A stretch of 64,000 nt of DNA, taken from positions 1 through 64,000 of the forward strand of contig JBBRVP010000014.1 of NCBI GenBank assembly GCA_038246785.1, written 5' to 3'. How positions within the stretch are numbered: the first letter of the stretch is position 1; the number at the start of each line of letters is the position of its first letter. Of this stretch, positions 42,107 through 50,544 are shown in pieces. A program made the position numbers and the translations under genes. A model generated the notes under the pieces. It searched no databases and had not been told where the DNA came from. It was given only the letters and a program-made list of their open reading frames with translations. This DNA comes from JBBRVP01 sp038246785. Its GTDB lineage: Bacteria > Actinomycetota > Actinomycetes > Jiangellales > Jiangellaceae.

Positions 42107-42931
42107 TCACAGCGGTGCGGGGGCCCGGCCCTGGCGTACGCCGGAGGCCAGCTCGGCGGCGAGGCCGGCGACGGCACCCGCCGCACCGCCGGAGGGCATG
42201 CCGTCGAGCAGGCAGCGGACCAGTGCCGAGCCGACGATCACCCCGTCGGCGTACGCCGCCACCTCGGCGGCCTGACTCCGGTCGCTGACCCCGAGGCCCA
42301 CCGCCACCGGCAGGTCGGTGACCGCGCGGACCCGGTCGACCAGGCGCCGCGCCGCCCCGCTGACCGCGCTGCGCGCGCCCGTGACGCCCATGGTGCTCGC
42401 GGCGTAGACAAAGCCCCGGCAGTGACCGGCCGTGTAGGACAGCCGCTCGTCGGTGGAGGACGGGGCGACGAGGTAGACGGTGTCCAGGTCGCGGGCGCGG
42501 GCCGCGGCCTCCCACGCGCCGCCCTCGTCGGGGATGAGGTCGGGAGTGATCACGCCGGCTCCGCCGGCGGCGTCGAGGTCGCGCACGAACGACTCGACGC
42601 CGTAGCGCTCGACGGGGTTCCAGTAGGTCATGACGAGCACGGGTACGCCGGTGGCGGCGACCGCGCCCACGGTGCGCAGCACGTCAGCCGTCCGGGTTCC
42701 CGCACGCAACGCCGCTTCGACAGCCTGCTGGATGGTGGGCCCGTCCATGAGCGGGTCGCTGTAGGGCAACCCCACCTCGACGACGTCGACGCCGGCGTCG
42801 ACCATGGCCAGCATCGCCTCGATGGCGCCGGAGACGCTCGGGCAACCGGCGGGCAGGTAGCCGACCAGGGCGGCGCGGTGCTCGGCCCGGGCCCGGCCGA
42901 ACGCCTCCGCCGTGCGGGCGGGGCGGCTCAC
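42107..42931 (-). CDS. trpA: Tryptophan synthase, alpha chain
   Basis: 274 residues; releases indole from indole-3-glycerol phosphate and passes it to TrpB. TIM barrel with catalytic Glu52 (DVVEVGLPYSDP) and Asp63 (LMDGPTIQ); phosphate-binding loop GLGVSDRSQAAEVAAYADGVIVGSALV written in parts near 210-240. The GTG overlaps the trpB stop by 4 nt. Last gene of trpC-trpB-trpA. Confidence 0.97.
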   Translation of the reverse strand: MSRPARTAEAFGRARAEHRAALVGYLPAGCPSVSGAIEAMLAMVDAGVDVVEVGLPYSDPLMDGPTIQQAVEAALRAGTRTADVLRTVGAVAATGVPVLVMTYWNPVERYGVESFVRDLDAAGGAGVITPDLIPDEGGAWEAAARARDLDTVYLVAPSSTDERLSYTAGHCRGFVYAASTMGVTGARSAVSGAARRLVDRVRAVTDLPVAVGLGVSDRSQAAEVAAYADGVIVGSALVRCLLDGMPSGGAAGAVAGLAAELASGVRQGRAPAPL

Positions 42932-44145
42932 CGCTCGCCCGTGACGAGGCCGAACCAGCGCGCCGCGGTGTCGACGTCCTTGTCGCCGCGCCCGGACAGG
43001 TTGACCAGCACGACGGCACCGGCGCCGAGCCGCTCGCCCAGCCGGCGCGCCCCAGCAAGCGCGTGCGCGCTCTCGATCGCCGGGAGGATGCCCTCCGTGC
43101 GTGCGAGCAGCTGGAAGGAGGCCATGGCCTCGGCGTCGTCCACCGGCTCGTAGACGGCGCGGCCGGTGTCGTGCAGCCAGGCGTGCTGCGGCCCGACGCC
43201 GGGGTAGTCGAGGCCGGCCGAGATCGAGTGCGACGGCACCGTCTGGCCCATCTCGTCCTGGAGGATGTAGGTGCGGGTGCCGTGCAGGACGCCGGGCGAG
43301 CCGCCCTGCATCCGGGCGGCGTGCCGTCCGCTGCTGACGCCCTCGCCGCCGGCCTCGAATCCGTGCAGCGCAACCTCGGCGTCGTCGAGGAACGCGGTGA
43401 AGATCCCCATGGCGTTGGAGCCGCCGCCGACGCAGGCGGCCACCGCCGCGGGCAGCGCGCCGGTGAGCTCGAGCACCTGGGCGCGCGCCTCGTCACCGAT
43501 GACCCGCTGGAAGTCGCGGACGACGGTCGGGAAGGGGTGCGGACCGGTGACGGTGCCGAGCAGGTAGTGCGTGGAGTCGACATGGGTCACCCAGTCGCGC
43601 ATCGCCTCGTTGATGGCGTCCTTGAGGGTGCGGCTGCCGGCGCGCACCGAGACGACCTCGGCGCCGAGCAGCCGCATCCGCGCGACGTTGAGCGCCTGGC
43701 GATGGGTGTCCACCTCGCCCATGTAGACCACGCACTCCAAGCCCATGAGGGCGGCGGCGGTGGCGGTGGCGACTCCGTGCTGGCCCGCCCCGGTCTCGGC
43801 GATGACCCGCCGCTTGCCCATGCGGACTGTGAGCAGCGCCTGGCCGAGCACGTTGTTGATCTTGTGGGAGCCGGTGTGGTTGAGGTCCTCGCGCTTGAGG
43901 AGCACGCGGGCCCCGTGCGCCGCCTCGCGGCCGAAGCGTGCCACCTCGGTGAGGATGCTCGGGCGCCCGGTGTAGGTGCGGTGCAGGCCGGCCAGCTCGG
44001 CGGCGAACGCGGGGTCGGCCATGGCCGAGGCGTGCGCTGCGGCGAGCTCGTCGAGGGCGGCGACGAGCGCCTCGGGGACGAACCGGCCGCCGTACGGTCC
44101 GAAGCGGCCCGCGATCGGTGCGGGTTCGGCGGCGGCCGCAGTCAC
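42928..44145 (-). CDS. trpB: Tryptophan synthase, beta chain
   Basis: 405 residues, normal for TrpB; condenses indole with serine using PLP. GRFGPYGGRFVPEALV at the start, PLP Lys95 in HTGSHKINN, glycine-rich phosphate loop VGGGSNAMGIF, and C-terminal LSGRGDKDVDT. Overlaps both neighbours by 4 nt (GTGA type), giving a tightly coupled trpCBA unit. Confidence 0.98.
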   Translation of the reverse strand: MTAAAAEPAPIAGRFGPYGGRFVPEALVAALDELAAAHASAMADPAFAAELAGLHRTYTGRPSILTEVARFGREAAHGARVLLKREDLNHTGSHKINNVLGQALLTVRMGKRRVIAETGAGQHGVATATAAALMGLECVVYMGEVDTHRQALNVARMRLLGAEVVSVRAGSRTLKDAINEAMRDWVTHVDSTHYLLGTVTGPHPFPTVVRDFQRVIGDEARAQVLELTGALPAAVAACVGGGSNAMGIFTAFLDDAEVALHGFEAGGEGVSSGRHAARMQGGSPGVLHGTRTYILQDEMGQTVPSHSISAGLDYPGVGPQHAWLHDTGRAVYEPVDDAEAMASFQLLARTEGILPAIESAHALAGARRLGERLGAGAVVLVNLSGRGDKDVDTAARWFGLVTGER

Positions 44146-44954
44146 GGCCGGCCGCCCTGGCGCAGCGCGGGGTGCGCACCCGCGGCGACCAGGTCGGCGA
44201 CGGCGCTGCGCGGGTCCCTGCCGGTCACCAGCGTCTCTCCGACGAGGACGGCGTCGGCCCCCTGGCGCGCGTAGTCGATGACGTCGTGCGGGCCGCGGAC
44301 CCCGGACTCGGCGACCTTGACGACCCCGTCGGGGATGGCCGGCGCGAGCCGCCCGAACGTGGTGTCGTCCACGTCGAGGGTGCGCAGGTCGCGCGCGTTG
44401 ACGCCGACCAGGCGGGCCCCGGCGTCGACGGCGCGCGACACCTCGTCACGCTCGTGGCACTCGACCAGCGGGGTCAGGCCGATCGATTGGGCGCGCTCGA
44501 CGAGGGAGACCAGCGCCTCGTGCTCGAGCGTGACGACGATCAGCAGCACAAGGTCCGCTCCGGCGGCCCTGGCCTCCCACAGCTGGTAGCTGGAGACGAT
44601 GAAGTCCTTGCGCAGCACCGGGACGTCCACGGCCGCCCGCACCGCCCGTAGGTCCTCGAGGCTGCCGCCGAAGCGGCGCTGCTCGGTGAGGACGCTGATG
44701 ACCGAGGCCCCACCCGCCTCGTAGTCGCGGGCCAGCGCGGCCGGGTCACCGATCTCGGCGAGTGCCCCCCGGCTCGGGCTCGCCCGTTTGACCTCGGCGA
44801 TGACCGAGACGCCCGGTGACCGGAGCACGGGCAACGGGTCCTTGGCGTCGGAGCTGCGGCACGCGGCCGCCTTGACGGCGTCGAGCGGCGTTCGGACCTG
44901 GCGCTCGGCGAGGTCGGCGCGGACGTCGGCGAGGATGTCGTCCAGGACGCCCAC
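44142..44954 (-). CDS. trpC: Indole-3-glycerol phosphate synthase
   Basis: 270 residues; ring closure of carboxyphenylaminodeoxyribulose phosphate. Lys56 (VIAEVKRASPSRG) and Lys116 (VLRKDFIV) are the substrate-binding and catalytic lysines, and AESGVRGPHDV the phosphate loop. Start GTG at 44954: GAGG upstream is well spaced, whereas the GTG at 44960 is too close to it. A TACCCT at 45009-45004 (minus) is a likely -10. The upstream leader is too short for a Trp leader peptide. Confidence 0.96.
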   Translation of the reverse strand: MGVLDDILADVRADLAERQVRTPLDAVKAAACRSSDAKDPLPVLRSPGVSVIAEVKRASPSRGALAEIGDPAALARDYEAGGASVISVLTEQRRFGGSLEDLRAVRAAVDVPVLRKDFIVSSYQLWEARAAGADLVLLIVVTLEHEALVSLVERAQSIGLTPLVECHERDEVSRAVDAGARLVGVNARDLRTLDVDDTTFGRLAPAIPDGVVKVAESGVRGPHDVIDYARQGADAVLVGETLVTGRDPRSAVADLVAAGAHPALRQGGRP

Positions 44955-45003
44955 GGCCACCTCTTCCCGTCGCCGCTGTCGCTGTGTGCACTCCGGTCGA
45001 GCC

Positions 45004-45009
45004 AGGGTA
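45004..45009 (-). promoter_or_regulatory. Candidate -10 of trpCBA
   Basis: TACCCT on the minus strand, about 50 nt before the trpC start. Confidence 0.35.
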
Positions 45010-45048
45010 GCCGGGCTGCGTCGCTCGGCCGCACGCCGGCCCGACCCG

Positions 45049-45054
45049 TAGGGT
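45049..45054 (+). promoter_or_regulatory. Candidate -10 of the DUF4190 gene
   Basis: TAGGGT, embedded in the small inverted repeat GACCC-GTA-GGGTC, about 45 nt before the GTG at 45099. It is divergent from the trpC promoter. Confidence 0.35.
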
Positions 45055-45098
45055 CGGCGGGAACGGTCTGCACGGGGCCGCTCCAGAGGGGAGATCTC

Positions 45099-45539
45099 GT
45101 GAGCATCCCGCCCGGCCCGGAGGGCGAGCGACCGGAGCAGGGACCGCCGTACGGGCAGCAGCCTTACGGGCAAGCGGGCTATGGCTACGGTCCGCCGGCC
45201 CCACGCAACGGGACGGGCACAGCGGCTCTCGTGACCGGCGTCATCGGCCTGGTGATGGCGCTGGCCGGCTTCCTGCTCATCACCCTGCTGGTCGGAATCG
45301 GTCTGGGTATCGCTGCGATCGTCACCGGCGTCATCGGGCGGCGCCGGGCGGCACGCGGCGAGGCCACCAACAGCGGGGTCGCCGTGGCCGGGATCGTGCT
45401 CGGCGTGCTCGCCATCCTCGCCTGCGTCGCCTGGCTGGTTTTCTTCGGCTTCGCGCTCGCCAGGGCGAGCGACTGCTTCACGCTGCCGGCCGACGAGCAG
45501 CAGCAGTGCGTCATCGACACGTTCCGCGGGACGCGCTGA
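45099..45539 (+). CDS. DUF4190-type small membrane protein
   Basis: 146 residues. A Gly/Pro/Tyr/Gln-rich cytosolic head (PYGQQPYGQAGYGYG), then two hydrophobic helices with the DUF4190 pattern (ALVTGVIGLVMALAGF, GIAAIVTGVIGRRRA, SGVAVAGIVLGVLAILA) and a short tail with two cysteines. No enzymatic motif; function unknown. GTG start with AGGGGAGA upstream. Divergent from trpC and convergent with the small protein at 45548. Confidence 0.85.
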   Translation: MSIPPGPEGERPEQGPPYGQQPYGQAGYGYGPPAPRNGTGTAALVTGVIGLVMALAGFLLITLLVGIGLGIAAIVTGVIGRRRAARGEATNSGVAVAGIVLGVLAILACVAWLVFFGFALARASDCFTLPADEQQQCVIDTFRGTR

Positions 45540-45547
45540 GCCGGCCT

Positions 45548-45820
45548 TCAGGAGGACCGCTCGGTCGGTTCGTCCTCCGTGACGCGGCCAGCGGCGTGCT
45601 CCTCGGCGCCGCCGTGCGTGAAGGAGGCTGTCTGCCCGAGCCCCATCATCGACATCACCTTGCCGACGATCCCACCGAGCACGATCACGCCGAACCCGAC
45701 GGCGATGATCCACCAGTCGACGAGCACGACCCCGAACGCGGCCACGAGGAAGCCGACGATCATGACGACGACCGCCGTCCACGACGCCGGCGTGGACCCG
45801 TGACTGTGGCTTTCTGCCAT
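45548..45820 (-). CDS. HGxxPAxW-type small membrane protein (DUF6704-like)
   Basis: 90 residues. HGSTPASWTAV near residue 7 is the family hallmark, followed by two transmembrane helices (VVVMIVGFLVAAFGVVLV, WIIAVGFGVIVLGGIVGKVM). Such proteins sit beside trpC in many actinobacteria; function unknown. Start ATG at 45820 with AGGAGG upstream, so the longer upstream frame is rejected. Confidence 0.87.
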   Translation of the reverse strand: MAESHSHGSTPASWTAVVVMIVGFLVAAFGVVLVDWWIIAVGFGVIVLGGIVGKVMSMMGLGQTASFTHGGAEEHAAGRVTEDEPTERSS

Positions 45821-45959
45821 GGCACACCTCCTGCAGCGGCCATTGTGGCGGGTGGCCGCAGCTGCCCGCCCGCCGGGTGCGCGTGTCGCCCCAGAGCCGC
45901 TGCGCATCGGGACTACCCCGCTCCCCGCGTCCCCACCCTCGCCCCCACCGACACCGCGA

Positions 45960-46017
45960 CGATCAAGGAGACATCAACCTTGGCCGAGCGCGTGGACGGT
46001 TGATATCTCCTTGATCG
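45960..46017. terminator. Long inverted repeat (20-bp arms)
   Basis: The left arm at 45960-45979 begins CGATCAAGGAG and ends ATCAACC; the right arm at 45998-46017 is its reverse complement with one mismatch in 20. The loop is 18 nt. It lies in the gap between two minus-strand genes, 50 bp past the stop of the Trp-associated membrane protein, so termination is plausible. Confidence 0.6.
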
Positions 46018-46066
46018 ACTCAGGCCGATCAGGCGGGCGATCGACGTCTGAGGGCTGACCCGCCGG

Positions 46067-46552
46067 TCAGGCCGTCGGGTCCTCACCGCGGTCCAGGGCG
46101 TCCCAGACCGCTCGTGGAGAGCCGTCGCCGGCCGGCTCGGCAGCGCTACCCGGCGACCGTTCGAAGCGCTCCCCCCGGGCGGGCCAGCGACCGGCCCGGG
46201 CGACGACGCCACCCGCCGCGGCGACCACGACGACACCCGCAGCGACAGCCACGAACGGCCAACCGTTCGGCGCCTCCGGCCGGCCGCCGAGAGCGACCAC
46301 CGCGGTCGCGACACCCAGCAGCACGCCGAGCCCGCCGAGCACACGGCGGGCGGTCGTCCGCAGTAGCAGGAGCGCGGCGACCGCGGCCAGAGCGGCCAGG
46401 CCGAGCGCCCGGACGGCCTGCGGCGCGGGGACCTCGGTCGTGGTCCCGAGGCCGGTCGGCGGCCCCTGGCCCCAGCCCGCGCCACCGGCGAGCACGACGC
46501 CGAGGGCCCCGAGCGCCCAGGCGCCGACCACGAGCAGGGCTTCGCGCCTCAC
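46067..46552 (-). CDS. TIGR02234-type Trp biosynthesis-associated membrane protein
   Basis: 161 residues with four transmembrane helices (LLVVGAWALGALGVVLAGG first) and the conserved C-terminal AVWDALDRGEDPT. This family lies directly after trpE across actinobacteria (Rv1610 in M. tuberculosis); the role is unknown but presumed linked to Trp synthesis or uptake. The GTG overlaps the trpE stop by 4 nt. Confidence 0.92.
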   Translation of the reverse strand: MRREALLVVGAWALGALGVVLAGGAGWGQGPPTGLGTTTEVPAPQAVRALGLAALAAVAALLLLRTTARRVLGGLGVLLGVATAVVALGGRPEAPNGWPFVAVAAGVVVVAAAGGVVARAGRWPARGERFERSPGSAAEPAGDGSPRAVWDALDRGEDPTA

Positions 46553-48183
46553 CCGACCGGCCTCATGGTCGCGGCGACGGCAACGGCATGCAGCACGGCC
46601 ATGGCCTTGTCCTGGGACTCCCGGTCCTCCGCCGCGGGGTCGGAGTCAGCGACGATGCCGCCGCCGGCCTGGACATAAGCCGTGCCGCCGCGGAGCACGG
46701 CGGTCCGGATGGCGATCGCGGCGTCCAGGTCACCGGCGAAGTCCAGGTAGCCGACGACCCCCCCGTAAACACCACGTCGGGTGGGCTCGAGCCGTTCGAT
46801 GATCTCCATGGCTCGCGGCTTCGGTGCGCCGGACAGGGTGCCGGCCGGGAAGCAGGCCAGCAGCGCGTCGAGCCCGGTGCGGCCCTCGGCCAGCCGTCCC
46901 ACGACCGTCGACTCCAGGTGCATGACGTGGCTGTATCGCTGCACCGACATGAAGTCGACGACCTCGACGGTGCCGGGGCGGCAGACGCGGCCGAGGTCGT
47001 TGCGGCCGAGGTCGACGAGCATGAGGTGCTCGGCGCGTTCCTTGGGGTCGTGCATCAGCTCGTCGGCGAGGGCGGCGTCCTCCTGCGGCGTGGCCCCCCG
47101 CCACCGCGTGCCCGCGATCGGATGGGTCATCGCCCGTTGCCCGGTGACCTTGACCAGCGCCTCCGGGCTGGAGCCGACGACGTCGAAGCCGTCGAATCGG
47201 ACGAGGTACATGTACGGGCTGGGGTTGCTGCGCCGGAGCACGCGGTAGACATCGAGCGCGACGCCGTCGTACGGCAGCTCGAAGCGCTGCGAGACCACGA
47301 CCTGGAACGCCTCGCCGGCGCGGATCTCCTCCTTGGCGGCCTCCACCGCGGCGGCGTACTCCTCGGGAGTGCGGCGCCGCAGCACGTCCGGCACCGCACC
47401 GAGGTCGGCCCGCACGACCGACGACGGGGTCGGCTCGGCGATCGCAGCCGTCATGGTGTCGAGCCGGCGCACGGCGTCGGCCCACGCCTCGTCGACCCGC
47501 TCGTCGGAGTCGTCCCAGTTGACGGCGTTGGCGACCAGCCAAACCTCGCCCTGCTCGTGGTCGAGTACGGCGATGTCAGTGGCGAGCAGCAGCGCCAGCT
47601 CGGGCAGCCGCAGGTCGTCGACGGCGAGCTCCGGGAGGCGCTCCAGGCGGCGGACGGCGTCGTAGCCGACGTACCCGACCAACCCCCCGGTCAACGGCGG
47701 GAGACCCGGCGGGTCCTCCCCGATCGGCCCCCCGATCGGCCCCCCGATCGGCCCCCCGATCGGCTCGGTGTGCAGTGCCTCCAGCGTGCCGCGCAGCGCC
47801 TGCAGCGGGTCACCCCCGCTCGGCAGCCCCACCGGCGGGCTGCCCTGCCACACGGCTTGTCCGCCGCTCTCGGTGAGCACCGCCGCCGAGCGCACCCCGA
47901 CGAACGACCACCGGGAGAAGACCCCGCCGTTGTCCGCGGACTCCAGCAGGAACGTCCCCGGCCGGCCGCCGGCCAGCTTGGCGTAGACGCCGACCGGGGT
48001 CTCCCCGTCGGCGAGCAGCCGGCGGGTCACCGGGATCACGCGGCGTGTGGTGGCGAGCTCGCGGAACATCGCCAGGTCGGGGGCGGCGTCGACGGCACCG
48101 TCCACGGCACCGTCCACGGCGCCGTCCACGGCACCGTCCACGGCACGGTCCCTGTCCGAGCTCAGCTCAGGGTCGACGGTCAC
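46549..48183 (-). CDS. trpE: Anthranilate synthase component I
   Basis: 544 residues; makes anthranilate from chorismate. The chorismate-binding domain fills the C-terminal half (VDLGRNDLGRV, VMHLESTVVGRL, GAPKPRAMEIIE, GGGIVADSDP). The N-terminal domain holds the Trp-binding LLESADNGG element for feedback inhibition. Two in-frame tandem repeats are unusual: AVDG x about 4.5 at residues 14-31 and PIGG x about 3.5 near 140-156. The GTG at 48183 overlaps the hisI stop (GTGA). No trpG is present in this window, so the glutaminase subunit is encoded elsewhere. Confidence 0.96.
   Translation of the reverse strand: MTVDPELSSDRDRAVDGAVDGAVDGAVDGAVDAAPDLAMFRELATTRRVIPVTRRLLADGETPVGVYAKLAGGRPGTFLLESADNGGVFSRWSFVGVRSAAVLTESGGQAVWQGSPPVGLPSGGDPLQALRGTLEALHTEPIGGPIGGPIGGPIGEDPPGLPPLTGGLVGYVGYDAVRRLERLPELAVDDLRLPELALLLATDIAVLDHEQGEVWLVANAVNWDDSDERVDEAWADAVRRLDTMTAAIAEPTPSSVVRADLGAVPDVLRRRTPEEYAAAVEAAKEEIRAGEAFQVVVSQRFELPYDGVALDVYRVLRRSNPSPYMYLVRFDGFDVVGSSPEALVKVTGQRAMTHPIAGTRWRGATPQEDAALADELMHDPKERAEHLMLVDLGRNDLGRVCRPGTVEVVDFMSVQRYSHVMHLESTVVGRLAEGRTGLDALLACFPAGTLSGAPKPRAMEIIERLEPTRRGVYGGVVGYLDFAGDLDAAIAIRTAVLRGGTAYVQAGGGIVADSDPAAEDRESQDKAMAVLHAVAVAATMRPVG
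47718..47764 (+). repeat. 12-bp tandem repeat inside trpE (PIGG)
   Basis: CGATCGG recurs exactly every 12 bp at 47721, 47733, 47745 and 47757, separated by C runs. It encodes repeated Ile-Gly-Gly-Pro in a loop of TrpE. Length change would stay in frame. Confidence 0.85.
48094..48150 (+). repeat. 12-bp tandem repeat inside trpE (AVDG)
   Basis: Four full units of GGCACCGTCCAC (third unit has G for A) plus a partial fifth, read on the minus strand as Val-Asp-Gly-Ala at the TrpE N-terminus. Outside the conserved fold. Confidence 0.85.
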
Positions 48184-48551
48184 GGCCGACCCTCGACCGG
48201 TCCGAGGCCGCGCCCGTCGAAGCAGCTGCGGCTGCCGGTGTGGCAGGCGGGGCCCTCCTGGTCGACGAGCACGAGCACCGCGTCGCCGTCGCAGTCCAGC
48301 CGCACGTCGCGCACCCACTGCCGGTGCCCGGACGTGTCGCCTTTGACCCAGTGGGCCCGCCGGCTGCGGCTCCAGTAGGTGGCCCGGCCGGTGGTGAGCG
48401 TGCGGTGCAGCGCCTCGTCGTCCATCCAGCCGACCATCAGCACCTCGCCGGTGTCATGCTGCTGGACGACCGCCGCGACGAGGCCGGCGGCGTCGCGCCT
48501 GAGCCGGCCGGCGACGGCAGCGTCGAGTGCGGAGGGTACGGCGTGGGTCAC
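48180..48551 (-). CDS. hisI: Phosphoribosyl-AMP cyclohydrolase
   Basis: 123 residues, third step of histidine synthesis; no PRATP pyrophosphohydrolase (HisE) domain is fused, as usual in actinobacteria. VLMVGWMDDEALHRTL and WSRSRRAHWVKGDTSGH are diagnostic; the zinc ligands are Cys87 (DCDGDA), Cys103 and Cys110 (PACHTGSRSC). GTG at 48551 with AGGA upstream. First gene of hisI-trpE-TIGR02234, coupling one His step to Trp entry. Confidence 0.96.
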   Translation of the reverse strand: MTHAVPSALDAAVAGRLRRDAAGLVAAVVQQHDTGEVLMVGWMDDEALHRTLTTGRATYWSRSRRAHWVKGDTSGHRQWVRDVRLDCDGDAVLVLVDQEGPACHTGSRSCFDGRGLGPVEGRP

Positions 48552-48585
48552 CCACCCATCCTGCCGGAGCCGCGCCCCCACCGGC

Positions 48586-48706
48586 CATGATCGGCACCGG
48601 CCCCCACATTGCTCCGGCTCGATCGCCGGCCCGCCCTCCGGCCACCCGGCGCGGGGCAGGACGGCAGCGGCCTGGGATCTTCTTTGTGGGGCTGGTGCCG
48701 ATCATG
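48586..48706. terminator. Long inverted repeat with 76-nt loop
   Basis: The left arm starting CATGATCGGCACCGG (48586-48608) and the right arm ending GGTGCCGATCATG (48685-48706) are complementary over about 20 bp, with one mismatch and one bulge. It lies between the ABC exporter stop and the hisI start, both minus strand. It could be a strong terminator or a mobile palindromic element. Confidence 0.5.
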
Positions 48707-48759
48707 AAAGCCGCAGGCCGGCAGGTCGAACGGCGCCGGGCACCGCTGCGGCACCCCGT

Positions 48760-50544
48760 TCAGGCTTGGCCCCGCTGGCGGGACCAGCTCGCGTGCAGCC
48801 GGGCGTAGACGCCGTCGCGGGCGACGAGATCGGCGTGGCGGCCGCGCTCGACCAGCCGGCCGCGGTCGAAGACGAGCACCTCGTCGGCCGCCTCGGCGGT
48901 CGACAGGCGGTGGGCCACGGTGACCGAGGTCCGGCCTCTGGTGAGGCCCTCCAGCGCCCGGGCGATCCGGACCTCGGTCGCCGGATCGACCGCGCTCGTC
49001 GCCTCGTCCAGCACGAGCAGGTCGGGGTCGGCGAGGTAGGCGCGGGCCAGCGCGGCGAGCTGGCGCTCGCCCGCGGACAAGCTCTCGCCGCGCTGGCCGA
49101 CCGGGCTGTGCAGCCCCGCCGGCAGCCGGTCGATCCAGTCGGCGAGGCCGAGCTCGGTGAAGGCCAGCCGCAGCTGGGCGTCGGTGGCGTCCGGACGGCC
49201 GTACCGGACGTTCTCGGCGAGGGTGTCGTCGAAGAGGTAGCCGTCCTGCGGCACCATGACGACCCGCTCGCGCAGCGACGCGAAGCGCACCTCCCGCAGG
49301 TCCACCCCGTCGACCAGCACCTGTCCGGTGGCCGGGTCCATGAGCCTGGTCAGCAGCTTGACGAACGTCGTCTTGCCCGAGCCGGTCTCGCCGACGACGG
49401 CGACCCGAGAGCGCGGCGCGATCGTCACGTCGACGTCGGCCAGGACGCGCGGGCCACCGGGGTAGCCGTAGGACACCCCGGCGAAGCGGACGTCGATCGG
49501 CCCGCGCGGCAGGGCGGTGCCGGCCGGGCCGGGGTCGGCGACGTCGGGCTCGGTGTCGAGCACGCCCAGTACGCGGCGCCAGCCGGCGGCCGCGTTCTGC
49601 AGCTCGTTGAGCACCTCGGTCCCGACCTGCACCGGCTGCACGAACAGCGGGACGAGGAACAGCACGGCCAGCAGCTGGCCGATGCTCAGCTGTCCGGCCA
49701 CGCCGAGCCGGACACCGACGACGACGACCGCGGCGTTGGCGATCCCGGCCGCCAGCCCCCCGACGGAGAAGCTTCCGGCGACCAGTGCCTGCGCCCGGGT
49801 GGCCTGCCGGCGGTGGCGGTCGATGGCAATGTCGATGCGCTGCTGGGTACGGCCCTCCACGGCGTACGCGCGCACGGTCGTGGCGCCCACCACCGACTCC
49901 GAGACGGCGCCGAGCAGCTCGCCGAGCCGTTCGCGGACGCCGGCGTAGGCGCCCGACACCCGTCGTTGCAACGTGCGCAGGGTGAGGAACAGCGGCAGGA
50001 ACACCACCCACACGGTGAGCGCGAGCTGCCAGGAGTACCACGCGAGCAGGGCCGTGGCGACGACGAGCTGGCCGGCGCTGACGACGGCCAGCATGCCGGC
50101 CCACTGCATGAACTGCGAGATCGTGTCGACGTCGGTCGTCACGCGGGCGACCAGGCTCCCGCGCCGCTCGGCGCTCTGGGTGAGCACCGACAGGTCGTGG
50201 ACGTGGCGGAAGGCGCGCACGCGCAGCGCCGACAGCCCGGTCTCGGCGGCGCGGAAGAGCCGGACATTGGTGGCGTACGCGGCGAGCGCGGTCACCAGCA
50301 CCGCACCGAGCGCCACCAACGCCACGACGGCGACGACGTTCGCGTCGACCCCGCCGGAGCCCTGCAGCCCGCGGTCGGTGGCCTGCTGCACCGCGATCGG
50401 CGTGATGACCCGCCCCACCGTCGCGACCAGGGCCAGCCCGAGCGTGACCCGTGCGCCGATGAGGAACTCCGGGGTGAGCCGCACGCCGCGGCGCAGGGTC
50501 CCCCACGCCGAGCGGTCGGCCGTCGTGGAGATCGCGGCGCTCAC
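48760..50544 (-). CDS. ABC exporter half-transporter (MdlB-like)
   Basis: 594 residues; six-helix transmembrane domain in 1-320, then a nucleotide-binding domain with Walker A GETGSGKT near 380, signature LSAGE near 490, Walker B LLVLDEATSAVD. The GTG overlaps the stop of the preceding gene by 4 nt, so the two half-transporters are made together and probably form a heterodimer that exports lipids, drugs or peptides. Substrate unknown. Confidence 0.92.
   Translation of the reverse strand: MSAAISTTADRSAWGTLRRGVRLTPEFLIGARVTLGLALVATVGRVITPIAVQQATDRGLQGSGGVDANVVAVVALVALGAVLVTALAAYATNVRLFRAAETGLSALRVRAFRHVHDLSVLTQSAERRGSLVARVTTDVDTISQFMQWAGMLAVVSAGQLVVATALLAWYSWQLALTVWVVFLPLFLTLRTLQRRVSGAYAGVRERLGELLGAVSESVVGATTVRAYAVEGRTQQRIDIAIDRHRRQATRAQALVAGSFSVGGLAAGIANAAVVVVGVRLGVAGQLSIGQLLAVLFLVPLFVQPVQVGTEVLNELQNAAAGWRRVLGVLDTEPDVADPGPAGTALPRGPIDVRFAGVSYGYPGGPRVLADVDVTIAPRSRVAVVGETGSGKTTFVKLLTRLMDPATGQVLVDGVDLREVRFASLRERVVMVPQDGYLFDDTLAENVRYGRPDATDAQLRLAFTELGLADWIDRLPAGLHSPVGQRGESLSAGERQLAALARAYLADPDLLVLDEATSAVDPATEVRIARALEGLTRGRTSVTVAHRLSTAEAADEVLVFDRGRLVERGRHADLVARDGVYARLHASWSRQRGQA

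Noticed and set aside
44955..45098. Trp attenuator or T-box before trpC
   Set aside because: No leader peptide with Trp codons, no T-box sequence and no terminator/antiterminator pair; the leader is only about 50 nt.
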